From Lelliottia wanjuensis (GTDB taxonomy: Bacteria; Pseudomonadota; Gammaproteobacteria; Enterobacterales; Enterobacteriaceae), in contig NZ_JASSOT010000063.1 in the NCBI RefSeq assembly GCF_030238365.1, positions 1-64,000 of the forward strand: DNA of 64,000 nt, written 5' to 3'. Below the pieces are notes generated by a model. It saw only the letters and a program-made list of their open reading frames with translations, searched no databases and was not told the DNA's origin. Position 1 is the first letter of the stretch. Each line of letters opens with the position of its first letter. Shown here piece after piece: positions 47,632 through 55,122 of this stretch. Made by a program: the position numbers and the translations under genes.

Positions 47632-48216
47632 TCATAGAGTTCGTTTCACCTCGTATTGCAGGCACACCACGCCCGACGGGAAAACGTGACTCTTCACCAG
47701 CCTGAGTGAGGTTCTGTCTTTTATGTTTTTGAACAAGGGAATGCCTTGCCCCAGCAGAATCGGATTGACGAATAGCCAATACTCATCGATAAGGTTTTCC
47801 GCCATTAGCGCGTGAGTCGCTGAGGGACTGCCAAACAGTAAGATTTCGCTGCCCGCGCTGTGCTTGAGCTTGCTGATTTCGTCGCTTAAATTGCTACTGA
47901 TAATTTGCGTATCAGGGTGATTTTTTTGCACCAGCGTTTTCGACAGCACCACTTTGTGGGCAGATTTATACCACCGCGAATGTGCATGGTCATGCGGGCT
48001 GGCGTCAGGCTTATCGGCAGCAGTAGGCCAGTACGACTCCATCATCTGGTAGGTGTTGCGCCCATATAAGGCAGTGTCAGTCTGCTGAATTCGCTGCTCC
48101 ACGAACTCAAACAAGTCGGGGCTTATGCTTATCCACTCCAGACCCGCCGGGCCCTCAGCGGTAGAAGAGACAAAACCATCCAGCGACACATGAACAAACG
48201 AAACGATTTTTCTCAT
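47632..48216 (-). CDS. RibD/DHFR-like reductase family protein
   Basis: A 194-residue protein of the RibD C-terminal (dihydrofolate-reductase-like) fold: VSFVHVSLDGFVSS at the start, LYGRNTYQMMESYW near 52, LLFGSPSATHALMAENLIDEYWLFVNPILLGQGIPLF near 125-160. The GxG-type pocket and the PxxLGxGxPLF segment suggest NADPH binding. Such stand-alone proteins are common and mostly uncharacterised. Start MRKIVSFVHV chosen with AAGAGAAAAT upstream. Confidence 0.82.
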   Translation of the reverse strand: MRKIVSFVHVSLDGFVSSTAEGPAGLEWISISPDLFEFVEQRIQQTDTALYGRNTYQMMESYWPTAADKPDASPHDHAHSRWYKSAHKVVLSKTLVQKNHPDTQIISSNLSDEISKLKHSAGSEILLFGSPSATHALMAENLIDEYWLFVNPILLGQGIPLFKNIKDRTSLRLVKSHVFPSGVVCLQYEVKRTL

Positions 48217-48388
48217 GATTTTCTCTTTGGTTACGTTTTGACTGCATAGGCCTGCGAGCCACGCCAGGGGTTTGTTCCCGTCTTCAATTGTTGCCATTAT
48301 CTCCAGCGGGATCTTGCGTGCTTGCGCGTTCGGGAAAAACAGATGTTTTGTACGGGAACGATCCGAAGCGCGATCTCACGATTGGTAT

Positions 48389-49348
48389 CTAATTCTTAGC
48401 CAACCAGGGAGATGTCGTGCTCCAGAAAATGATATCAGCACCGAGATAATTTTCTGCGAACAGGACAAACTCATCCTTGCTAAATGGCTTACCCGTTTTA
48501 GGATTTTTATAGGTTAGGGTCGGTTCCTGTACTGCCATGGCAACGAGTGCCAGTTTGCCTTTATATTTATTGAAGAAGGGATATGAGTTCTTCATTTGCG
48601 CCTTGCGGTTGGGGACGATATCCGGACCTCCAACGCCAATATGATTAGCACTGGCAAACTCAAACAGACGCCCCATGTAATTATGGTCGTTGTTCCATTC
48701 GCACGGCCAGAAATTGACATATTGAACCACGTGGGATTTGGTGAACACCTTTCGTGCAAAGGCCAGGTTTTCCATTTCTCCTGCAAAATAGTTATCGCAG
48801 GAAAATCCTTTGGGTAGTTTGTTCTTGTCAAGATCAATGGCAGTTTCAGGTAGATTCACCCCATAGACTTGACCATCGAAACGCTCTGCAATCGCCGCCA
48901 GCAACAACTGATAACGTTGACGAACAGCAGGATCCCATTGCTGTGCCACCCAACCTGCTCCAATGGGCTTCCCTTCTCCTGGGTTATCAAATTGTGGCGA
49001 AATCCCACCGCCATATCTGGCTTCACTCATGAGATAATCAGGGACATACCGGGCATCTTGTTCGAAAAATCGGTCCTGGATTTGGATGAAAAGTTTTTTA
49101 TTGGCTCCCTTGAGACGAGCCAGATCCTTTTCAATCTGCGAGAAGTCGTATTTATTTTTCTCAGGTTCGAGTGAACGCCAGTTGTAAACGATCTGCGCAC
49201 CGCCAATGTCGTTACGAGCCATAATGGCAGACGCTGCTTCGAGCTCACCAGAGCTGGTGTAGATAAAGTTCTCCGGCGTTTTAGCCAATACTGGCAATGC
49301 CACAGCAAGCAGTACTGCTGCTACATCAGGCCGAATTTTTGTAATCAT
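48389..49348 (-). CDS. Secreted glycoside-hydrolase-like protein
   Basis: A 319-residue protein with a signal peptide (about 1-22, ending VLA-KTPENF). The body reads like a TIM-barrel glycosidase: IYNWRSLEPEKNKYDFSQIEKDLARL near 54, GVNLPETAIDLDK near 163 with a candidate acid/base Glu, and MAVQEPTLTY near 270 with a candidate nucleophile Glu. I cannot assign a GH family. Exported to the periplasm or beyond. The flanks on both sides are non-coding and no polysaccharide genes are near. Confidence 0.65.
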   Translation of the reverse strand: MITKIRPDVAAVLLAVALPVLAKTPENFIYTSSGELEAASAIMARNDIGGAQIVYNWRSLEPEKNKYDFSQIEKDLARLKGANKKLFIQIQDRFFEQDARYVPDYLMSEARYGGGISPQFDNPGEGKPIGAGWVAQQWDPAVRQRYQLLLAAIAERFDGQVYGVNLPETAIDLDKNKLPKGFSCDNYFAGEMENLAFARKVFTKSHVVQYVNFWPCEWNNDHNYMGRLFEFASANHIGVGGPDIVPNRKAQMKNSYPFFNKYKGKLALVAMAVQEPTLTYKNPKTGKPFSKDEFVLFAENYLGADIIFWSTTSPWLAKN

Positions 49349-49544
49349 GATATTGGTCCTTTTTAAAGGCTCGGTAGCCTGCTTCGATGAGTTATCAGGG
49401 TGACAGAAGCGGGTAATTAGACCCGAACAACCAGATGTTTTCTATCTGTTTGCAACAGCCCGTTGGAGCTTAATTTCGTCGCTGGCTGTTGTAGTGTCAA
49501 TATTTCAGATCATATAACATGTTGTGAAATCCGATATCCAGGGG

Positions 49545-50111
49545 TTAAGTTCGGGAGGATTCCAATGCATTACAAATTAGTGCTAAAGGTCCATTCATCA
49601 TTTCAGTTTTGATCATCTTCTCATCATGGCAACAACTGATGGAAAATGCGAAACCGTGCAAATAATCTGCCAGTAAATCTAGTCCGTCTTTTTCGGTTTT
49701 TTGGGGTAGAGCTAAAGGAGAAACAATGATTTTATACCGTTCAGTAAATATTTGGGCTGGGCCGTGTGATGTCATACTCAGCATAGTTTGTAGTAGTCCG
49801 TTATACTCGCGTAATATTTCGACATAACTGACACATAAGTACTTTAACTCGTTTTGCCAGTCTGAATGCACTTGAGGCAGGTAGATCTCTCCCACGAGTG
49901 ATGTAGTTAGTGCTTCTAGCAACGAATTCTTGTTGTTGAAGTAGTGATAGATCGCCATAGGATCCACGTTTAATTGCGTTGCTAATGAACGGATACTGGG
50001 GACTTTTCCATTCTCTTTCATCAAACACTTAGCTGTTTCTATAATTCTATCAGCACTTAACTGTGTTAACTTTACTACCGGTCGCCCGCGTTTTTTTTCA
50101 TTGACATCCAT
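49545..50111 (-). CDS. TetR-family repressor
   Basis: A 188-residue regulator. N-terminal helix-turn-helix: ADRIIETAKCLMKENGKVPSIRSLATQLNVDPMAIYHYFNNKNSLLEAL (about 19-67), typical of TetR, plus a helical ligand domain. It is divergent from a RibD/DHFR-like reductase gene and a 19-base palindrome lies between the two starts. Likely represses itself and that gene. Confidence 0.9.
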   Translation of the reverse strand: MDVNEKKRGRPVVKLTQLSADRIIETAKCLMKENGKVPSIRSLATQLNVDPMAIYHYFNNKNSLLEALTTSLVGEIYLPQVHSDWQNELKYLCVSYVEILREYNGLLQTMLSMTSHGPAQIFTERYKIIVSPLALPQKTEKDGLDLLADYLHGFAFSISCCHDEKMIKTEMMNGPLALICNALESSRT

Positions 50112-50136
50112 CTGATAACTCCAATAAACTCGATTT

Positions 50137-50155
50137 AATTCTACATTGTAGAATT
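50137..50155. promoter_or_regulatory. Probable TetR operator
   Basis: AATTCTACATTGTAGAATT: two perfect 9-base arms around a central T, midway between the divergent starts at 50111 and 50211. Its size and symmetry fit a TetR dimer. Confidence 0.75.
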
Positions 50156-50210
50156 CATTGTAAACTATGTTTTAGTTTGACTCAACCACGACTAATTTTA
50201 TGGGGTATTC

Positions 50211-50744
50211 ATGGCAAACATCGTATTTATTGCAACCAGCCTGGATGGCTATATTGCTGATAAACAAGGGAAGCTCGACTGGCTTTATGCGATACCGAAT
50301 CCAGATAATGTCGATACTGGCTTCTTTGCTTTAATGGAGCGAATTGACGGGGTGGTGATGGGGCGTAATACTCTTGATGTTGTGCTGAGTTTTGATTGCA
50401 ATTGGCCTTATACAAAGCCAGTGTTTGTGTTGAGCAATACCATGACAAAAGTGCCGCGAGGCTATGAAGAAAAAGTATTCTTAGTCAAAGGCGAATTGAA
50501 AAATATTATCGCGGACCTGAATGCCAAGGGATTTAATGATCTCTACATCGACGGTGGTGCAACAATTCAAAGCTTCCTCAATGAAGATTTAATCGATCAA
50601 ATGATTATTACTCGCTTTCCCATCTTACTTGGAGGGGGCGTACCTTTGTTTAGTGAACTAAAACAACCATTGAACTTCAAAGTGACAAAAAATGAAGTTG
50701 TGCTAGATACCTTAGTTAAAACCACTTACGTACGAGAGAAATAA
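50211..50744 (+). CDS. RibD/DHFR-like reductase family protein
   Basis: A 177-residue stand-alone RibD C-terminal fold protein: IVFIATSLDGYIADKQGKLDWL at the start, VVMGRNTLDVVLSF near 48, LYIDGGATIQSFLNEDLIDQMIITRFPILLGGGVPLF at 109-145. Homologous to but clearly distinct from the gene at 47632. It is controlled, by inference, by the divergent TetR repressor, which suggests induction by a small molecule, perhaps a detoxification substrate. Confidence 0.85.
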   Translation: MANIVFIATSLDGYIADKQGKLDWLYAIPNPDNVDTGFFALMERIDGVVMGRNTLDVVLSFDCNWPYTKPVFVLSNTMTKVPRGYEEKVFLVKGELKNIIADLNAKGFNDLYIDGGATIQSFLNEDLIDQMIITRFPILLGGGVPLFSELKQPLNFKVTKNEVVLDTLVKTTYVREK

Positions 50745-50991
50745 TAACTATTTTTGTATTAATAAATGATATTCATAACAAGTCTCTGGCTATTTTTAAA
50801 TACCGAAAAGGCCCGACTTGCAACATTTAGCACGTGGCGATTCAGATCAACAGGCACTAGTTTAGGCGGTCCCTTTTACATGCAACATGATTATCCGCTT
50901 CCCGCTCAAAGCAAACATACCCGCCCCCGCCCCCCCCAGGCACACTTAGCAAGCCCTTCAACAAAGCCCATCAAGCACAACCCAACCAACA

Positions 50992-51016
50992 GAAGATGCC
51001 CGCCACGGGCATCTTC
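50992..51016 (-). terminator. Hairpin after the GNAT gene
   Basis: GAAGATGCCCG (50992-51002), CCA loop, CGGGCATCTTC (51006-51016): an 11-bp perfect stem 16 bases past the acetyltransferase stop. The T-tail in the leftward direction is weak, so it may protect the 3' end instead. Confidence 0.6.
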
Positions 51017-51031
51017 CCCCCTACCCTTGCT

Positions 51032-51508
51032 CTATTCAGCGAACCGCAAAAGCGCTTCACCGTCCAGGCGATAGCGCACCCATTCGTTTTGCGGTAATGC
51101 ACCAATACTGAGGTAAAATTCAATTGCCGGTTGGTTCCAGTCCAGAACACTCCATTCAAGGCGTCCACAACGCCGTTCAACGGCATATTGCGCAATTTGT
51201 TTCAGCAATGCTCTCCCCGCACCTTTCCCGCGATATTCGGGGGAAACATACAGATCTTCCATATAAATGCCATTACGGCCAAGCCAGGTAGAATAGCTGG
51301 TGAAGAACACCGCATACCCTGCTGCTTTGCCATCAATCTCGCAGATCAACGCTTCTGTATGACTGCCCTCGCCAAAAAGGGTTTCCTGAATTTCATCTGG
51401 CGTCGTCACCACCTCTTCCGGGGCTTTCTCATAGACTGCCAGTTCATAAATCATCGCGTAGATTGCAGACGCATCTTCCGGACGGGCCTGGCGAAGAGTG
51501 ATACTCAT
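51032..51508 (-). CDS. GNAT-family N-acetyltransferase
   Basis: A 158-residue acetyl-CoA-dependent transferase. Motif A is EDLYVSPEYRGKGAGRALLKQIAQYA (about 85-110) with the RGKGAG pyrophosphate loop. The downstream RLEWSVLDWNQPAIEFYLSIGA is characteristic of the diamine/spermidine acetyltransferase-like branch. Substrate uncertain. Start MSITLRQARPED has AGGA upstream; an ATG 15 bases earlier is weaker. Divergent from a LysR gene. Confidence 0.88.
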   Translation of the reverse strand: MSITLRQARPEDASAIYAMIYELAVYEKAPEEVVTTPDEIQETLFGEGSHTEALICEIDGKAAGYAVFFTSYSTWLGRNGIYMEDLYVSPEYRGKGAGRALLKQIAQYAVERRCGRLEWSVLDWNQPAIEFYLSIGALPQNEWVRYRLDGEALLRFAE

Positions 51509-51600
51509 TTGTTTTCCTGTCATTTTTACAAGCTATCGATATTGATGGCGGTAAGCATAGGGGGTATTGTCGGAAGAATTAAGTGCAATGAAATCACCCA

Positions 51601-52527
51601 ATGATGAATATTATGCATCCAGCGCTAAGGCGCCTTGATTTGAATCTGCTGCTCATTTTTGACGCAATCTATCGCCACTCTTCCGTTAGACTCGCCGCAG
51701 ATGAACTGGCGATGAGCACATCGGCGCTGAGCCACGCCCTGTCCCGGCTACGCGCGGCTCTCAATGACCCGTTGTTTTACCGGGAAGGCTATCGGATGTG
51801 TCCAAGCGTATATGCCACCCAGCTCGCGCCTTCCATCGCTTCAGCCCTGAAACTTCTCAATCAGGAATTGACTCCCCAACCAGAATTCATCGCTGCCGAA
51901 AGCTCGGACTGTATCCAGGTCGCCATTACGGACTTCACTGCGTTATGCATTTTTCCTGCGCTGATGCATCAGTTGCAGCATGACGCTCCCGGCTTACGCT
52001 TTGAGTTACGATATTTGCCGCACAGCCCGGCGCTGACTGAACTGCTGGCGGGCGAAGTGGATTTGGCGCTTGGGTTCAGTACACCGGAAGATCTTCAGCA
52101 TCATGAACTGGAAGAGATCAACTGGTTTGAAGATGAGTATGTTGTCATCAGCAACCCTCGCCGAACCCAGCTGACACTGGAGGATTATCTCACCGCGCGC
52201 CATCTCGTTATCACTCCATGGAATGAAAAGCGGGGCGTACTGGATATTCAGCTTGAGCAGATGGGCTACACACGGCAGATTGCGCTCAAGACACCGTCGA
52301 TGCTGAGTGCACCCTTTATTGTTGCACAAAGCGATCTGCTGATGGCGCTCCCCCGTTATGCGGCTGAGAAACTCATTCCTGCCGCCAGTATCAAGATTTT
52401 TCCATTGCCGTTCGCGATAAGCCCGTTTGAAGTCAAAATTTATTCGCACAAACGCAGTGGTCAGCGAGGGGCAACCAAATGGCTCAAGGCAAAACTCCAG
52501 ACGCTGGCAGACGAAATTAATCCTTGA
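51601..52527 (+). CDS. LysR-family regulator (NahR/LeuO-like)
   Basis: A 308-residue regulator. RRLDLNLLLIFDAIYRHSSVRLAADELAMSTSALSHALSRLRAALNDPLFYRE is the LysR DNA-binding helix-turn-helix of the NahR/NodD/LeuO-like branch, followed by a two-lobed effector domain (about 95-300). Several in-frame ATGs lie at the start (51601, 51604, 51613). It is divergent from the acetyltransferase gene. Ligand and targets are unknown. Confidence 0.88.
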   Translation: MMNIMHPALRRLDLNLLLIFDAIYRHSSVRLAADELAMSTSALSHALSRLRAALNDPLFYREGYRMCPSVYATQLAPSIASALKLLNQELTPQPEFIAAESSDCIQVAITDFTALCIFPALMHQLQHDAPGLRFELRYLPHSPALTELLAGEVDLALGFSTPEDLQHHELEEINWFEDEYVVISNPRRTQLTLEDYLTARHLVITPWNEKRGVLDIQLEQMGYTRQIALKTPSMLSAPFIVAQSDLLMALPRYAAEKLIPAASIKIFPLPFAISPFEVKIYSHKRSGQRGATKWLKAKLQTLADEINP

Positions 52528-52673
52528 TATGGCAACGGGAAAAGGGGGATAAGCGGACTGTTTACGCGCAAATTCATCAATCTTCTCCTTGCCGACCACA
52601 GCCCAAAGAGCCACATAATACGAGAGGAGTATGCTAAAAAGTCACTCTCGTTACTCAAGAAGGAGGTAATAAG

Positions 52674-53564
52674 ATGTCTGACCATCCCTCAGTCGCCCTT
52701 ATTGGTCCCGGCGCTATCGGCACTACGATTGCCGCCGCACTTCATGAAGTTGGCCGAACGCCCCTGCTCTGCGGGCGCACCGCCCATCCGCAGTTAATTT
52801 TGCGTCACGATGACGGTGAAGTGACGGTGCCCGGCCCGGTATTAACCGATCCGACGACCGTCCGTCATCCGTTCGATTTGGTGTTTGTCGCGGTGAAAAC
52901 GACTCAGGTGGCAGACTGCGCCGAATGGCTTGCCGCCCTGTGTGATGAAAACACTGTCGTCTGTGCGCTGCAAAATGGCGTCGAGCAGAAAACCCAGCTC
53001 GAACCTTACGTCAATGGCGCCACGGTGATCCCGTCGGTGGTCTGGTTTCCGGCGCAGCGCGAAGCAGATGCCTCGGTCTGGCTGCGCGCCAAACCGCGTC
53101 TGACCCTCCCGGATATCCCGCAGGCCACACGCATCACCGATGCCCTCAGCGGTACGCGCTGTGCGGTCGAGCTGTCAGCCGATTTTACCTCCATCGCCTG
53201 GCGCAAGCTGTTGCAAAATGCCGTTGCCGGGCTGATGGTGCTGGCGAATCGTCGGGCGGGCATGTTCTCGCGGGACGATATTACCGAGCTGGCGCTGGCC
53301 TATCTGCACGAATGTCTGAGCGTCGCGCGGGCAGAGGGCGCAAGCCTGAGCGACAGCGTGCCACAGGAGATCGTCGACGGGTTTCATCGTGCCCCGGCAG
53401 ATCTGGGCACCTCCATTCTGGCCGACCGACAGGCCAACCGCCCGCTGGAGTGGGACATCCGTAACGGCGTGATCCAGCGCTACGGGCAAAAACATGGCCT
53501 TCCCGTGCCCATCAGCAACGTCATCGTTCCGCTGCTGGCGGCGGGCAGCGAGGGGCCGGGTTGA
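52674..53564 (+). CDS. Ketopantoate reductase-like oxidoreductase
   Basis: A 296-residue 2-dehydropantoate 2-reductase (ApbA/PanE) family protein. NAD(P)-binding loop ALIGPGAIGTTIAAALHEVG at the start, VAVKTTQVADCAEWL near 70 and ALQNGVEQ near 100. The C-terminal helical domain has WRKLLQNAVAGLMVLANRRAG with the catalytic Lys position. It is a paralogue of panE by likely identity, so the physiological substrate is open. An AAGGAGG site precedes the ATG. Confidence 0.85.
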   Translation: MSDHPSVALIGPGAIGTTIAAALHEVGRTPLLCGRTAHPQLILRHDDGEVTVPGPVLTDPTTVRHPFDLVFVAVKTTQVADCAEWLAALCDENTVVCALQNGVEQKTQLEPYVNGATVIPSVVWFPAQREADASVWLRAKPRLTLPDIPQATRITDALSGTRCAVELSADFTSIAWRKLLQNAVAGLMVLANRRAGMFSRDDITELALAYLHECLSVARAEGASLSDSVPQEIVDGFHRAPADLGTSILADRQANRPLEWDIRNGVIQRYGQKHGLPVPISNVIVPLLAAGSEGPG

Positions 53565-53574
53565 CGTGAAGGAT

Positions 53575-53895
53575 TCAGGGGGCGGCGGATTTTCCCTGCC
53601 CCACGTCCACCAGCAATAAGACGCCAAAACTCCCCTCCGGCACCGAATGGCTCGCCCCTCTCGGCACGAAACAGTACTCCCCGGTTTGCAGCGTAAACTG
53701 CTCGCCCGCCACCACCAGCGGCAGTTCGCCATCGAGCACCAGCAGCAGCTCGTCGAAATCGTCGTGAACCTCGGACGGAATACCCTCTCCGCCCATTTTG
53801 ATCACTTTAATACTGGCGTTCCCGACGGTTCCAAGCACGCGTGAACGCCAGATCTCCGGCAGGCTCGCGACGACGCCCGCAATAGAGGCTTTCAT
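53575..53895 (-). CDS. Cupin-domain protein
   Basis: A 106-residue single cupin barrel (about 35-95): VHDDFDELLLVLDGELPLVVAGEQFTLQTGEYCFVPRGASHSVP. Some metal ligands of the cupin motif are kept (His44, Glu49 and His88 positions). Small single-domain cupins are usually sugar-binding, regulatory or dioxygenase-like; no function can be given. It is convergent with the reductase gene, 10 bases apart. Confidence 0.78.
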   Translation of the reverse strand: MKASIAGVVASLPEIWRSRVLGTVGNASIKVIKMGGEGIPSEVHDDFDELLLVLDGELPLVVAGEQFTLQTGEYCFVPRGASHSVPEGSFGVLLLVDVGQGKSAAP

Positions 53896-54160
53896 TTTTC
53901 CACTCCGCTTCGTTAGATTTCACCACCTTTACCATGCCGCCAGGAATACCGTTATGATTTCATCAGGTTAGGCTTGCCGGATTTTAGCTAAGCCTTTTTA
54001 ACGCGCTGGTTTACAAGGATATTCACGAACCCTTTCGGGAACTTCCTGACCCGAGAATTCAGGCAAACGGCACCGTTCTCAGCTAGACTTGGATGCTGTA
54101 CTTTTCCACCTGTTCACCAACCAACCCCTTCTCCTTTCACTCCACCCGAGAGGTTCAATC
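53896..54160. other. Intergenic, promoter region of the hydrolase gene
   Basis: 265 bases. Upstream of both the leftward cupin gene and the rightward hydrolase gene, so it must hold divergent promoters. A GAGAGG ribosome binding site precedes 54161. Confidence 0.4.
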
Positions 54161-54997
54161 ATGTCATTTGTCACCACGAAAGATAACGTTGAGATCTTCT
54201 ATAAAGACTGGGGCCCCAAAGATGCACAGCCGATATTTTTCCACCACGGCTGGCCGCTCAGCGCGGATGACTGGGATAACCAGCTGCTGTTCTTTTTGGC
54301 GCAAGGTTATCGCGTGCTCGCCTCGGACCGACGCGGGCACGGGCGTTCCAGCCAGGTCAGCGACGGGCACGATATGGATCACTACGCCGCCGACGTCTCC
54401 GCCGTCGTTGAGCATCTGGATCTGAAAAATGTGGTGCATATCGGGCACTCGACGGGTGGCGGGCAGGTTGCGCGCTACGTCGCAAAATACGGTCAGCCGC
54501 AGGGGCGCGTGGCGAAAGCGGTGCTAATCAGCGCCGTCCCGCCGCTGATGGTCAAAACACCGGACAACCCGGGCGGCACGCCGCTGGAAGTTTTCGACGG
54601 CTTCCGCCAGGCGCTGGCCGCCAACCGCGCGCAGTTCTTTCTCGATGTCGCGACGGGGCCGTTCTACGGTTTTAACCGGGAAGGCGCGGAGATCTCTCAG
54701 GGCATCATCCAGAACTGGTGGCGTCAGGGGATGATCGGCAGCGCAAAGGCACACTACGAGGGTATCAAAGCCTTCTCAGAAACCGACCAGACCGAGGATC
54801 TGAAAGCCATCAGCGTGCCGACGCTGATTTTGCATGGCGACGACGATCAGGTGGTGCCGTACAAAAATGCGGCCCTGCTTCAGGATGAGCTCCTCAGCAA
54901 TAGCACGCTCAAGATCTATCCGGGCTTCCCGCACGGGATGCACGCGACGCACGCCGATGTGATTAACCAGGATCTGCTGGCATTTATTCGCAGCTAA
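54161..54997 (+). CDS. Alpha/beta hydrolase, non-heme chloroperoxidase type
   Basis: A 278-residue cofactor-free haloperoxidase/esterase-like enzyme. Nucleophile elbow GHSTGGG (Ser97), the acid in LILHGDDDQVVPY near 225, and the His in PGFPHGMHATH near 253. The opening KDNVEIFYKDWGPKDAQPIFFHHGWPLSADDWDNQLLFFLAQGYRVLASDRRGHGRS is typical of the family. Real activity is probably perhydrolase or esterase. Start set at MSFVTTKDNV, with GAGAGG upstream; the open frame continues 24 codons before it. Confidence 0.88.
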   Translation: MSFVTTKDNVEIFYKDWGPKDAQPIFFHHGWPLSADDWDNQLLFFLAQGYRVLASDRRGHGRSSQVSDGHDMDHYAADVSAVVEHLDLKNVVHIGHSTGGGQVARYVAKYGQPQGRVAKAVLISAVPPLMVKTPDNPGGTPLEVFDGFRQALAANRAQFFLDVATGPFYGFNREGAEISQGIIQNWWRQGMIGSAKAHYEGIKAFSETDQTEDLKAISVPTLILHGDDDQVVPYKNAALLQDELLSNSTLKIYPGFPHGMHATHADVINQDLLAFIRS

Positions 54998-55122
54998 CTG
55001 AACTGTCGGTATCGCCGCCTGGCGATGCCGACATTTATCACAAAAATGATGATTATTTGTTGTTATTTCGTTAACTCCAACGGTGTAGAATTGATCCATT
55101 GATCGATATTGCCGGAGCTTAC

